Below are positions 35,101 through 47,886 of a DNA stretch of 64,000 bases, piece after piece. A program made the translations under genes and the position numbers. Numbering within the stretch: the first letter of the stretch is position 1; each line of letters opens with the position of its first letter. This DNA is from Thuidium tamariscinum. Taxonomy: Eukaryota; Streptophyta; Bryopsida; Hypnales; Thuidiaceae. The stretch covers positions 10,170,501-10,234,500 of the forward strand of contig OX344755.2 of assembly GCA_947034885.2 (NCBI GenBank), given 5' to 3'. The notes under the pieces are model-generated. The model saw only the letters and a program-made list of their open reading frames with translations. It did not search any database and was not told where the DNA came from.

Positions 35101-38100
35101 ACTCTTGTTGCCGCTGCTGGCAAGCGGGACACACCTATCGAGGTATTCTGGTTTGATATCTGCAGGCATTTGTGATGCGTGTTGAGAATTTTACTGTGAA
35201 GAGTTTTGTTTTTGTTTTTGATGTGAGCGTATTTTTGAGCATGTTCTTTAAGAACTGCAGTAGTTGAAGCTTTTTTACTTATTTTGGCGTTTGTTCTTCT
35301 CAGGCACCAAGTTCAGACACACAGGACAAAGTAGCATTTATCATCAACAATATATCTTGGACAAATCTGGAAGCTAAAGCAAAGGAGTGTGTTGAAGTTT
35401 TGACAGAGGAATATCATCCATGGTTTGCCCAATACATTGTGATGAAACGGTAAACATACATATGTTCTTTGTTGATTCTTATGTGGTATCATTGTACAAG
35501 GTCACTCAACTGGTATAGAAAATGAGCTTGGATGTCAATTTCTTGAGGCTTGGTCAAATTTGTACATGGTCCTGAGTTGTGATTAGTCTGATTTGTTCTT
35601 AATTGTGTGCCTGGTGCTGACATCTTGACAGAGCAAGCATCGAACCCAACAATCATGATACATACATCAAATTCTTGGACAAGATGAATTCTAAGGAGCT
35701 GCAAAAGGAAGTTCTCAAGACAACCTATGAAAATTGCAAGGTATAGTCTTGTCTTCATTCATGTTTTTTGTTCTTTTTTGTGCTGTAGTTTAAGTACAAA
35801 TTGATTCTATGGAATTCTTATGTCGATTATGTATTTTTCTCATTAAAACTTGAGTACAAGACCTCCCTATTTTCGTCTTCTCTAGACCTGGCTATGAAAC
35901 CTGTATTGGCAGGTTTTATTGGGCTCAAACTTGATCAAGACTCACTCAGAGGAGAGGTCACTTCTGAAGAATTTAGGAAGCTGGCTTGGCAAGTTAACCA
36001 TCAGACGAAATCAGGCTTTGAGAGCTCGTGAAATTGATCCTAAATCTCTTATTATCAAGGTAATATTGATACTTTGAACTTGCGTTCCTTGCCCAGCTTC
36101 TACTTGACAGTTCCGAGATCAATGGGTAATATGGATATGTCTCATAAAATTTACTGGAATGTCCATAATGTTGTAAGTTGGAAATGTCGCTCTTTTATCA
36201 GCACCTGATTCACAGGATTCTGCTCTTCCATCGAGACATGATTATGCTTGGAACGTGTTTGGAATCTGTCTCATCAACCTGCCTAATCTACAGGATCATC
36301 TCCAGGGTTCTCTTGTGGTTTAATGTCACTATTAATTGTCATAGTTTTGTCTGTAGTGGTCCATTTTATTATGTTGTATTTGTCTTTGTAAAGTTGTCTT
36401 TGTATTCCCGGTGTCGTTAAATTCCTTGATTGAGCTACTTGTGAGGTTTTTGATATGGCTTGAATAACTATTTTGCTGTATCTGCGTGTGCAGGCATATC
36501 AGAAGGGACTCATGATTGCCATTATTCCATTTACATCTAAGGTGTCTATTACTGATCCTATGTCGATTTTGAACTGATTCTCATAGAAATGATAGTTTTG
36601 CAGCACCGAAGTCTTAAGTACAATTCGTTTTCTGTGAATTGTCCAAAATGTAACTCAGGAACCACTTCATCTTCGTATTGTTCTCCTAATCTGGTCTTTC
36701 GTAGGTATTGGAGCCCTGTAACCAGAGTCTGGCTTACCAGCCTCCAAATCCATGGACTATGGCGATCCTGAGTTTGCTGGTGGAGATATACAACCAACCT
36801 AATTTGAAGATGAATCTCAAGTTTGATATTGAGGTGAGTTAATTGTGGTATGAACTTTGACTCTGTTTCAAAATTTGCTAAGAGTCTGACCACACTCTTG
36901 TAAGATTTCTTGAAGCATTCCGATGGTAAGTCACTACACCTTAATGTATCCAGTCGTAACACTGTAACCTCTTTCTTACAGGTTCTTTTTAAGAATCTAA
37001 GCGTGGACATGAAGGACTTGAAACCCTCAAAGCTTCTCGAGGGCCTGGAACGTGAGCTCGAAGGGAATCCTGATTTCTCTAACAAAGATCCCGTATTTTC
37101 TCAATCACCCTCACCAGCTCCGTCAGCAAGCGATTCTGCACAATCTGTGGCTGCCCCATCTCTGCCCCAGCAGCTGGATATTCCGCCTGAACTTCCCATT
37201 GTTACTCAACCTGCCACGTCACTGTCTTCTTCAGTGAATGCACAGGTTCGTGTGTTGTGATTGTGGAATTTGCAGTTGGTGCAGTTGATTTAGATTTATG
37301 ATCTGGCTTTTTCCTCGGTGATCAAAGATGTCATTACAACTAGTCTTCCCTAGATTTTTTTTTCTTGAAACGTCTTTTGTTGGTATATTCTACAACAGAA
37401 ATTATTTGTAAGTCCTTTTAGTTTTGAAATGGCATTTGTATCTTTCTGTTTGTGAATTTTACCCCTACCCTCTTCTATTTGGGTTGTTATTTCATACCAA
37501 ATATTTTTGTGTACACCTTCGTGTAAGAGCGCAGCAGTAAGCTTCTGATTTGATGTTGGAAGTGTCAGTGTCATGTTGTCTTGAGCAGCCCTGTGAAATT
37601 GGTTAGTAGCAGTGCGCTTCTCAATTTTCATTTTTATGTAAAATTTATGTAGGTAAACGAGGAAGAACGACCATCGCTTGCACTGGAGCGGACGCAGAAC
37701 GGTCAAGTATCGTCGACGTCTTTACAATCTCAGCCATCGTTCTCGTCCAGCCAGGTATGTTTGTCGTGGTGTGATGTAGCCATTTGGTTTTGAGAATGGT
37801 GTCTTGGTTACGGGGATGCTTGTGATTCCTGTGGCTGATATGGTCTTTCGTCTGCGCAGGTGTCAATGGCGATTCCTGATTTGACTTCCTATGTAGTCTT
37901 GAATTCAAAGTTAGCTGGGCTTAGCCAACAGCTCCAGCTCGCAAGGTACATATATTTTACATTCACATAGTCCAATCCTACTCTGCTTGGATCGTTGAAC
38001 CTTTTTGTAAATGAATCATATATTTGCAGAATCTACCACATGTGAGCAAGCTCTACGCTGTAGGTGGGATTGATAGTAAATTTTTTAGAATTTGATAAAC

Positions 38101-41100
38101 CTTCAATTATGCTAGATAGTGATTCCATTGCGTCACTTTCCTTCAGATCTTGAAACTTGAGGATTGATTTTGATTGCAGATTCGTGCCTCTGGCTATGGA
38201 GCGTGCAATTAGAGAAATTATTTCTCCTGTTGTGGATCGAAGTGTGACGATTGCTTGTATGACCACCCGGGAGCTTGTTGTCAAGGTGTGACTTAGTGTA
38301 TTTCTATTGATTGGTTAGACTATGTTATTGTGGAGAGAGATCAGCCCCCACTTTCTCCCAATATTGTACCGTAGTTAAGACGGTGCTAAATATTCATTCG
38401 TGTTTCTAACTGTAATGTAGGTCTGTTTGTTGTGTTTTGTTTTGTTCTGACAACAAGGGACAAGTTCTATTATTGTTGGCAATGGCAAGCATTGGTATTG
38501 TCTGTAGTGGCATGGAATGTAATTCTCTGCCTTTGCTTGTCTTACATGATTGTTTTGGGTTTTCTGTGACCTGCTTGTAGGATTATGCTATGGAAGCAGA
38601 TGAGAGTCGCACAAATCAGTCAGCCAATTTGATGGTTGCCAGTCTAGCGGGAAGTTTGGCTCATGTTACTTGCAAGGTATAGCAATAGGTTTCTTAGGGC
38701 TCTTTTTGAAATTTGTAGTTCAGAAAATGTAGTTCTGGCTAGCTATTTGCTACTTGATGCTGTGCACGTAATCTACCAATTGGATCGGTACAGAGCGACA
38801 GTCTTTTGAATGTGAAAGAATTGTAGTCATTTTATTTTATTATTTGGCATCACTCTTCTCTCCTGATAGTAGTTCTTGTTTCTCTGGCAGGAGCCCTTGA
38901 GAGTCGCCATGGCAAATTATCTCAGGAGTTTAATGCAGACAGCTATTTCTCAGGATGTGTTAGAGCAAGCCGTGAATTTAGTCACGAATGATAATTTAGA
39001 CTTGGGTTGTGCTGTGATTGAGAAAGCTGCCACTGAGAAGGTATGTCTTCTATCTTGGCTCTAGAAACTGGTTTCAAGATTGTGGAATACTATTTATTGA
39101 AGTTTTTTTAGTTTTACTTGATTAGGCTTTCCTTTAATCTGTATTCAGGTTTTCTTCATTGTAATGTTTGAGACTTTGTAATTTTGACAGGCACAACGGG
39201 ATTTAGAAGAGGTAATCGCGCCTGTTCTGGCAGCGCGAAGAGCTGACAGGCTTCGCACTGGTGCAGCATACTACGAGAAATACATATACACGAATCAGAA
39301 CCTCACACCTCTTCCTGAAGCGCTGCGCCCAAGACCAGGCCGATTGTCTAGTGCACAAGCACGCGTTTATGAGGTATGCAAACTGGCTTGAATACATTCT
39401 CATATACTTCTTATGGGTATGTGTTCTTATTTCTGCTTCCCGTAATCTTTAATTGCCCATCGGCTTTGGCTCATGGGTAGGATACGGTGGAAGCACCCAA
39501 AACCGTCAATATAAGCAATTCAGCATAGTTGGAGGCACCTTTTCCTAAAAATAATATTTTTGTAGTATTAGTGAGTGAAAATCATGAAAGTTTTTAAAAA
39601 ATTAGATTTTTCGGATGTGGTATGTAATTTCTATGATTTTTCAAAGTGCCGGCTCCCTAGACCACTGAAACTGTCACATAGGTGGACCCTGAACCGAAAT
39701 CTGCAAAAATCAGTACTCAACGAATCAGCGTTAAGTATGTGGCCTTCAAATGCATCAGCGAATCACACTTCAGCATCTGGAGGACACATTAACGAAAGTC
39801 TAGGGACACAATTAGTAGTAGTCTAGGGTACAAGAATGGAACGGGGACGCTTTGGGGCGTTTCTACCTTTATTAAGTGATATTCAATCACTAAGATTAAA
39901 TCTCTCTTTCAATTATTTTTAGTATGTAGAATATTCTTGTTCTCACTCGACTGGTCTTTATGATCTCCATGGATATTATGCATCGTCACTGAGATTCTTT
40001 AGTCAATGTCACAGACTTTACATCAAAAGTGCTTATCGTGTGCGTGTACTGTTTAATACGTTGAATACAATAACTTTCTTTTAACTTTCCATTTATTCAG
40101 ATTGGCTTCTTCATTACCATGCAATTTGCTGATGTGAATTGGTTTGAGTATAATCCTAAGAAATATTTTCTGGTTGGTTATCTTTTATTGATATCTTTGA
40201 TGACTCGCTGGTTGACAGGATTTCGCTCGACTCCCTTGGCAAAATCAACCAAGTCATACGCCTGCAACTAGTGCAGGTCCACCAGGTATTACAAGTCTTG
40301 CAGCAAGAGGTGCTTATCCTGTTCCTGGTCGCGAGTCTGGTGCAACCACCGTCTCATTGATTGGAACTCAATCTCCATCTGTGCCTGGAACATCTCAAGT
40401 TTCAGATGTATCATCTGATGAGCTCGACATTAGGGAACCAGCGCCGATAAGGTCTGTTACATTAAACCACTTCATTCTTTTATCACTTGCCGATTTGCCA
40501 TCTAAGTGTACGTTTGAATTGATCCCATAACATAGTCCTTTCTAATGTCAACAGTTGCTCTGAAATGGCGCCACGTGACATCCAAATTTACTTTTCGTTG
40601 TCAATTCATAACTTTGAACTCTTAACAGTCATGTGTGGGAGTCCTGTCCATTCTGGGGTTTTTCTGGCATTGAATGTCAAAAGAAGGTTCTACCCAAGTA
40701 GGTTAGAAGTCCGTGACTCACTCACTCAATATAGTTTTAAGAATAATGCTTCAGCTTGGGTCGGAGTTCAAATTTTTTTCACTAATCCATATGAATTACC
40801 ACTTTTGATCTAGTCGAACCAAGTGCAGTTGCAGCAATTGAAGTGCCGGTCATAGGCACATCTGCCTTAATTGCATTGGGTTTCTGAGAGGGTTATTTGT
40901 GGTTACAGATTCAGCGCAACAACATCCGGTGGTGGAGTAGAGGGGCAGGCTCGACTTCCTCAAGACTCTTCGCTTTTGTTCCAATCATATACAAATGCTT
41001 CAACTTTACTTCCAGAATCCAATGTGGTAGAGGTCACAAGTGCTTTGAAGGTAGAATTTTGAACCTTTCAACTGCACATTTATAACCAGTGAAGTAGATT

Positions 41101-44100
41101 ACAAGAGTCTTAGTGCAGTAAATTTTGAACGCATGATTGGGTGTAGCATCACTGTTTCTCATCTGGGTGGACAATTTCAGGGTATGCTAGGTAACACACA
41201 GTCTTCAACAACACCCTTGCCGGCTGAACAGGTTGGACTTCCAGTACAGGATCCATCCCTAACTACTGGAGAAGCTTTGGAAAAGTACAGTTCAACGGCA
41301 CAAAAGGTAGGTTCAATCAATTCTTGTAGAAGCAGTGTGATGTATTCATTTCTTATTCAACGTGTCTAGTTCGTGTTCGCTTGTATCGCAGTTTAGTGCT
41401 AATGTACATTATATCTGGATTCTGCTGTTGCACTTCATGAAAGCTAGAAGAACATAGAACTAGGGGGTATTGGGAACTGGTGAGACTTATAATTGTCATT
41501 GAATTTGAACAGTTCCTCATGTTTATGGAATTCTGACGAGACAAACACTGCAGTGGTCACCTACCCATTCAGGGTTAGAGTAGGTGGCTGTTCAGTAGGC
41601 TACGTGACTATTTACAGTAATGGAGAGTATGAATTGTGCTTAATCATCATTTTCTATTATCTATGACTTATCACTCGTGGTTGGATTTTCAGTTGGATCT
41701 TGCTCTCTCCCGGGCATCGTCGCAATCATCGCTCGACGATGAAGTGCGGGTAAGATCTGGAATTGCTGACCTGATGTTGGAGTGTGAAATCTCGCTTTAT
41801 TTGAAGTTGTAGCGATTCTGTCTGGTGGCTTCATGTCTCATTTTCTTTGGCCGTGGATCATCTTTGCAGATGGCGATGAATGAGATTCCGGAAATCATCA
41901 TGCAATGTGTGAGTAGGGACGAGGCAGCACTAGCGATAGCTCAGAAGGTTAGTTGCAAACAGGATTTTGAAGACTTTGTGTTATCTCGCTTCTTCCAACT
42001 TGTGGAGACCATTGCATGAGGCCATTACATGATCTCTACCCTTGGTTTGTCTAATTACTTGAGTAATTATCTGGATTCAGGTTTTCAAGCGGCTGTATGA
42101 AAATACGAGCAGCCAAGCTCATGTGCGAGTCCATCTCGGCATTTTGGAATCCATTCGTGATGTCTGCAAGAGGGTGGTCAAGGAATTGACTAGCTGGGTA
42201 AGTGATAATATCCTTTCTTAGTCCAGTATAATACACGTACGTTTGATGCTCATCCTAGGCAATCTTTGAATGGAATATATGGAAGTTTTGAAGTTTTTAT
42301 TTAAACTACTGTTCATGTAATGTGACGTTTAGATCATTCAGAAACTGATGTATGACTTCAAAAATTGTTGAATGTTATCTACTAAAAGTTGGTGAATGAC
42401 ATTCAGGTTGTTTACTCTGATGAGGATCGTAAGTTTAACCGGGAAATTACTGTCGGCCTCATCCGATCTGAGTTAATAAATCTGACTGACTACAATTTGC
42501 ACCTTGCAAAGTGGATCGATGGAGGCCGTAATAGTACGTCCTTATAAATTTTTCCTCTTCACCTTTGTGGGATGACAGCTTCTTTATTGTGTATCTAGAA
42601 CAGAGCACCAATCACTGTCGTTTAGTTTTGAGCTTACTTTATACTATCTGAATGAGAGTATTATGTTGTTCATTTTTGTGGGATGAAACCTCCCGTAACA
42701 GATTCTGAAAAAAAGAAGTGCAATCGGGCTGTGCAGAGGATGCCGTTGATTTTGCAGCGTATCTTGTGAAGACATGTGTCATTGAAGAGGCAGGTGTCAG
42801 CAACACAGAGTTTTATAATGTGATTGAAGCTCTTGGCAAGGTGATTGTTTGTTATGTTCCGTCCTTCTGAAATTGATCCATCAACTGTGACATGTTATAA
42901 TCTGCAGTCAAATCATTCCAATTATATCTGTCAGTTGCGAATCTGATGCCAAATTTTGGGGTTGCAGTGGGCTGCTCGACCGGGTTCTCCCGAGTCGTTA
43001 CAGCAGTTGGTGGAAATTGCTAAGTGCACCCCTAACAAAGACGATAATGGCAGGCTTTCGAAAGAGAAAAAGGTGTGCTTCTCCCTCCGTTGCTGTCTTC
43101 TCACAGCATCTAGGATTTTAGTAATTTCATTTGAAAGTTATAGTAGTGAGAATCCATACAACAGTAGTGAGTGTAACTTATTATTCGTCTTTCTTTTGGG
43201 GGTTTACATGACACATACAATGAGAAGAATTTATTTTCACAATTTAGGAATTTCCGTAGTGTATTTAATATCTTCTTCTTATGTGCACCAGCAACCACCA
43301 TCCGGCCGTGTTACTGGTCCAAATGATGTCAAGTCAAACATGCGTGAAACTGCAGCTGGTGATCCTCCTGGACTTCGGGATCAAGTGAGTTATGTAGGCA
43401 TTGTCGCACCGCATGAGAAAGTCTTTGAAAAGTCATCTATTTATTCCTTATGCACACTTTGATGAGATGGAAGCTCGAACTCGTTTTGTTTGGGTTGGAT
43501 CCAGAGTCTTGCAATGACTGGGCTAGACTATATTATGTAATCTTGATTGCAAACATAATTTTACATTGCATGTCGATTTACAGTGGTTTTGTAACTGATG
43601 TTAGGCAACCCAATTCTTCCAAGAGTGGGCTCGTATTTGCAATACACCAGGCGGAACGAACGACAAGGCCTATCCAATTTACATATCACAGCTGCAAAGC
43701 ACTGGCATGCTCAAAGGAGACGACATCACTGATCGTTTCTTCCGGATTCTTTTGGTAGGATTCTTTCGTTTCATTGCCTTCGTTATTGGTTTTGAGATCA
43801 TATGATTCTTTACTTTAATTCTTTGTTTTTTGACACGTAGTCGTTTCAACAGTGCTTGTTCATCTGTTCCTTGTTGAGAGTTTTTGTGGGATGATTTATT
43901 TGAACCGCTTGAACAGGAATTGGCTGAGAGTCATTGCTTGAATTCCGAGACTCCTCAGCCCTCCACTGCTGTAGGGGAGCCCAGGCAGCAAGAGGCATCG
44001 AATCTATCATTTGCGGCAATTGACATGGTTGCAAAACTTGTTGTTCTGTTGTTCAAGGTATAAGCTCCACAATCTCATACCTATCAATATCGTACCCTTT

Positions 44101-47100
44101 TTATTTGTTGATTGTGTTGCAATGGTGTTAGCATCTGCACTTTTACCAAACTGCATGACCCTGAATCGTACTTTATTCTTTATGCTGCTGCTCATGCTGG
44201 TTTTAGTAGTTAGCTTAATTGGTGAGGAATTGCTGAGCTAGTATTGGTAATCTGTTGGTTTCTCTTATTTTAACGAAATCGGTTTGTTCTACCAAACATA
44301 ATTAGCGCCTGTTTCTGCGTTTACTTGTCAATAATTCTTCCTCCTTACTTTTACCGTGGTTCTGGTCTCCAGTACTCATCTGATTTATCACTGAACAAGG
44401 TCAACCTCCTCAATAAGGTATATGCATCAACTTATCTGGATTAGTTTTGACCACGAAGTTGTACTCCATGCGTTGTCTTCACTAGTCTTTGCACATGACC
44501 CACCTGTAAGTGTTATGTTTTTTTTGCCTTAGGTCTTTGGCCTTTCGTATGATAAACCTTCTGTTGTCGTTGTGTCAGGTCTTGAACGTGACAGTGCGTT
44601 TGATGAAAAGAGATAATGACCGCAAAGCAGGGTTTCATCCCCGTCCATACTTCCGTCTATTTGTAACGTGGCTAATGGATTTCAGTTCTCCAGATTCCAC
44701 CCCGGATTCTAGTAATTTTCAGGTATTAGAATGATGTTCAATTCATCTTGCCCTCTCCTTGTTTGTGAAGAAAATATGTTCCTTCTAAGTTTCTTACGTC
44801 TGCAAGGAGTATACCCCAGTTCTGATGAGAATTGGCAATGACATACCGGTACACACATTCTGCAGGTTCTGAGCGCATTTGCCTACGCATTTTTGCAATT
44901 GCAACCGCTTGATGTACCAGGCTTCAGGTGCGAGAGATGTTTGCCTTTGTCACACATGGGGATCTGTTTTCTAGCTTGAATGCCGTACATAAAAAAAATG
45001 TGTCGCTCTGAGAAAATTGCCTGCATTGTTTTTTGATCATGGTATGTTTCACTTTTGTTAGCTTCGCGTGGCTGGAGCTTATTAGTCATCGAACATTCAT
45101 GCCCAAGTTGTTGTTGAGCAACTCGCAAAAGGGTTGGCCTCTATTCCAGCGTTTATTAGTCGCTCTCTTCAGGTTCATGGAACCATATCTGCGAAGCGCC
45201 GACCTTAGTGAACCTGTAAGGATGCGTCTCTGATTTCATTTTTTTGGCAGTATGACTTTGCTGTCCTTCAACATGGTTTTCAATGTTTTTGAGAACCTAT
45301 GTCTTATGTCAGTGCTTGGATTGTGTGCGTATATTCACTTCAAATACATCGATGGCTTGCTTACCTTCCAAAAATTATCATTATTATTATTTGCTTGAGT
45401 TCACTGCCACTTACGCGTCCAAAGCATGCATATTCTTTTGTACAGTGCCCTCCAAAAAAACTGCTACCAGGAATTGGAGGGATAGCAGTCTTTATTGGGA
45501 GGGCACTGTACGTGCATTTGTATACTCTGAACATGTTTAGGATTGTGCATGTTTCTTTGTGCTTCACGTTGATGTGTAAGCTGGTTTCGGCAGGTGCGGC
45601 TGCTTTACAAGGGCACTTTACGTGTCCTTCTCGTGCTACTCCACGATTTCCCGGAGTTCTTATGTGATCATCACTTCAGCTTTTGTGACGTCATTCCGCC
45701 CTCCTGCATTCAAATGCGGAACTTGATACTAAGTGCATTTCCCCGCAATATGCGTCTACCTGATCCGTTTACTCCCAATCTTAAGGTGAGAACTGCATGA
45801 TTCATGTAGAGCGTGCGTCTCTCTTTAAAAAATGACCGGCTGATTGCGCATGAGAATTCTTTGTCTCGCCTCACATGTTAAGACATAACTGGTTGTTGTC
45901 TCTCCCTATTTGTGTCTTGCAAGGTTGTTGCGAAAAGGATTTCAAATAATTGGCACAAATACGTTTGTTCAGAAACCATCTCTTTATGATCAGAACCATC
46001 TTTTGACCTTCTATAAATAGTTCAAGAGGACCGGTTTCTATTGTTTTGCTCTTAATAAATGTCTCTAATGTGATCACTGTTTGTATTATTAATTGGCATT
46101 GGGTGGTTTGTTTGTCCCAGGTCGACTTACTACCAGAAATTTCGCAGTCACCGCGTATTCTTTCAGATGTAGAAGCAGCACTGAAAGCAAAGCAGCTCAA
46201 AACTGAGGTCGATGAGTTTATAAAGGTGTGCGTACAGTCGCTCGTAACGGAAACTCTTTGAATCCATTCTTTCTTCGGGTCTACTGCCACCAGTAACCAG
46301 GAGCGAATGGAAGTTCGTTCACCAATGTGCCTTCATCTGAATGATTTTCATTGCATATTTGACTGTAGATGTACTTATCACTTATTTGTACTGTATTTGC
46401 GTAACCAGACAAAGCAGCAGTGTCAAAGCACTTCCTTTCACATGAGAGTGTACAACCTATTGGTGCTTGATACTCTTAGAAAGTCTGTTTGTATCACTGT
46501 TCAGTATATCTTTTCCGATTCTTAAGATGCTTACTAAGCCTAACCGAAACAGGGCTTGTGCCCTTAAACACCAATGAGATCTGAACTTATGTGAGATTTT
46601 CATGAGCAGAATCGGAATCAGTCCGCGCTTACATCCATGGACTTAAAGGGGCGATTGAGTCTGTCACCTCAGGAGGCGCTAGCTTCTGGCACTCACTACA
46701 ATGTGCCTCTTCTAAACGCTCTGGTGCTTTACGTCGGAATGCAGGTATAGCTGTTGCACCTTTTGTCTCCAGATTTCATCGTCCTGAAGACAAGGCGACA
46801 GTATTCGTGTTGTCACTCGTGTGAAAATTGAGGATATCTCGCTTTGGTTCAAATGATCTCCTGTGTTGTATAGTGAACCATGAGTCACTGTTTCTAACTT
46901 CTAGAATGAATTAAGTTGTAAGTGAATTTTTTACTTCGCTCAAGCTAATGACTTTGACCTTTCGATGAAAAGGCTGTGCAGCAGCTTCATAGTAAGACTT
47001 CGCAGCAGCTGGCAGCACTCACGCAGCCTATTACCCACAGTGCTCCAATGGATATTTTTCAGCGGCTTGTGAATGATCTCGACACAGAGGGGAGATATCT

Positions 47101-47886
47101 CTTTTTGAATGCTGTGGCCAACCAGCTGCGTTACCCAAACAATCACACCTATTATTTCTCGTGTGTTCTCTTGTTCCTCTTTGCGGAGGCGTCAGCTGTA
47201 AGTGCATTCTAACATTATAGTCAAACCACTTCCGCGATAATAGTCTTTTGTCATGTGTAATGAAGACTTTCTCACATAGTCTACAATCTGAATGTGAATC
47301 ACGGGTATTGCATGCCATTCTGATGAATCATTAAGAAATACCGTGACGTTGGCTGACGATCCATGTCTCTGACGATCTAATCACTATGGTTGTGACTTCT
47401 TACACAGGTGTAGCATTTTGTGTTTTAGCTGGTGTATCTATTTCTGACCGAACAATGTTGAATCTCACGATGAATTTTTGTGTCTTAATTCAGGAAATCA
47501 TCCAAGAGCAGATTACTCGCGTGTTGCTGGAGAGGCTGATCGTCAATCGGCCACATCCTTGGGGCCTTCTTATCACCTTCATTGAGCTCATCAAGGTATT
47601 ATTACTTCTCCGATCAGTAACAATTAAGGGAAGCTGAGTGCGTGGGTACCCAATTGCGTGGGTACCCAATTCAAGCTAACTTGTTTTTCTTTTTTACAAT
47701 ACTGAGTAGAATATTTTTGTGCTTCAGAACCCGCGCTACAGCTTTTGGACACACAGCTTTACGCGCTGTGCGCCAGAGATTGACAAGCTATTCGAATCCG
47801 TGGCTCGCTCATGTATGACGCCTGCTCTGAAGCCCAGTGACGACGATCTTCCTGGAAGCCTTTCAGCTGACGGCTTGAAGGGTTGA
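27887..47886 (+). CDS. NOT1: NOT1, scaffold subunit of the CCR4-NOT deadenylase complex (49 exons)
   Basis: NOT1 is the backbone on which CAF1/CCR4 deadenylases, CAF40 and NOT2/NOT3 assemble to shorten poly(A) tails and repress translation. I joined 49 exons by matching conserved NOT1 blocks to GT-AG sites. Every junction keeps phase, and the total is 7,548 bases (2,515 residues plus stop), slightly longer than the roughly 2,380 residues of Arabidopsis and human NOT1. Diagnostic blocks include [104 protein letters not shown] and [20 protein letters not shown]. The start is one of two adjacent ATGs (27,887 and 27,890). The least certain junction is the acceptor of exon 4 (29,420). Introns are mostly 80-600 bp, the largest 845 bp. 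Exons are given with the domain entries. Confidence 0.96.
32424..34866 (+). other. NOT1: NOT1 exons 10-14: TTP-binding-like region and low-complexity linker
   Basis: Exons: 32,424-32,782; 33,200-33,306; 33,433-33,527; 33,807-34,157; 34,428-34,866 (residues 582-1,031). Exons 10-13 correspond to the MIF4G-like region that in human CNOT1 binds tristetraprolin; anchors are [28 protein letters not shown] and [20 protein letters not shown]. Exon 14 encodes a Ser/Gln-rich linker likely to be disordered. The donor of exon 10 splits a Ser codon, and retention of that intron gives an immediate in-frame TAA. Confidence 0.88.
35051..37754 (+). other. NOT1: NOT1 exons 15-22: CAF1-binding MIF4G domain and linker
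   Basis: Exons: 35,051-35,142; 35,304-35,449; 35,632-35,740; 35,913-36,059; 36,494-36,541; 36,705-36,833; 36,982-37,245; 37,653-37,754 (residues 1,032-1,377). The MIF4G fold (about 1,040-1,285) is the docking site for the CAF1/POP2 deadenylase, and this is the most conserved part of the gene; it includes [42 protein letters not shown] and [20 protein letters not shown] sequence. Exon 19 is only 48 bases. Exons 21-22 end in a Pro/Ser-rich linker. Confidence 0.93.
37860..39373 (+). other. NOT1: NOT1 exons 23-27: CAF40-binding (DUF3819) domain
   Basis: Exons: 37,860-37,945; 38,180-38,285; 38,581-38,676; 38,891-39,040; 39,191-39,373 (residues 1,378-1,584). This three-helix region recruits CAF40 (CNOT9). 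Anchors are [60 protein letters not shown] and, at the end, [14 protein letters not shown]. Exon 27 is followed by the largest intron, 39,374-40,218, which contains a miniature transposon. Confidence 0.92.
39486..39867 (+). mobile_element. Miniature element (GGTRGAAGCACCC family), copy 2, inside NOT1 intron 27
   Basis: The left end GGTGGAAGCACCC and the complement of the right end GGTAGAAACGCCC form terminal inverted repeats. The interior matches 9,170-9,556 in reverse orientation. The element lies wholly within the 845 bp intron between exons 27 and 28 and makes up nearly half of it, which explains why this is the longest intron of the gene. It encodes nothing. No target duplication was identified. 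Confidence 0.8.
40219..43072 (+). other. NOT1: NOT1 exons 28-36: linker and connector domain
   Basis: Exons: 40,219-40,451; 40,909-41,050; 41,181-41,306; 41,693-41,749; 41,870-41,947; 42,081-42,197; 42,407-42,533; 42,737-42,840; 42,968-43,072 (residues 1,585-1,947). Exons 28-31 are a Ser/Thr/Pro-rich linker typical of NOT1. Exons 32-36 are a conserved helical region, with [40 protein letters not shown] and [17 protein letters not shown]. The acceptor of exon 35 lies within a second AG-rich stretch. Only the site at 42,736 joins GRN to [12 protein letters not shown] in frame. Confidence 0.87.
45443..45508. mobile_element. 66 bp hairpin element with TA flanks, NOT1 intron 43
   Basis: CAGTGCCCTCCAAAAAAACT on the left and CAGTGCCCTCCCAATAAAGA on the right (other strand) form inverted ends around CTGCTACC/GGATAGCAG, and TA lies on each side (45,441-45,442 and 45,509-45,510). 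CAGTG ends with a TA duplication are typical of Tc1/mariner elements, so this may be a very short deletion derivative. A simple hairpin of other origin cannot be excluded. Confidence 0.6.
47637..47672. repeat. 16 bp tandem duplication in NOT1 intron 48
   Basis: GCGTGGGTACCCAATT occurs twice head to tail between exons 48 and 49. It is a local duplication with no visible effect on the splice sites. Confidence 0.8.

Larger units (their letters stand above)
43292..47886 (+). other. NOT1: NOT1 exons 37-49: C-terminal domain binding NOT2/NOT3
   Basis: Exons: 43,292-43,384; 43,605-43,754; 43,917-44,057; 44,373-44,417; 44,579-44,722; 44,866-44,927; 45,062-45,215; 45,594-45,785; 46,121-46,225; 46,610-46,744; 46,973-47,197; 47,494-47,595; 47,728-47,886 (residues 1,948-2,515). 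This is the NOT1 superfamily homology domain that anchors NOT2 and NOT3/5. Anchors are [75 protein letters not shown] and [18 protein letters not shown]. The protein ends DGLKG. Confidence 0.94.

Noticed and set aside
36558..37085. 175-codon minus-strand frame
   Set aside because: It is the antisense shadow of NOT1 exons 20-21.
42710..42736. Earlier acceptor (AACAG) for NOT1 exon 35
   Set aside because: Using it leads to an in-frame TGA after a few codons; the AG at 42,736 restores the conserved frame.
45871..46290. 139-codon minus-strand frame
   Set aside because: It is antisense to NOT1 exon 45 and its introns and has no independent support.
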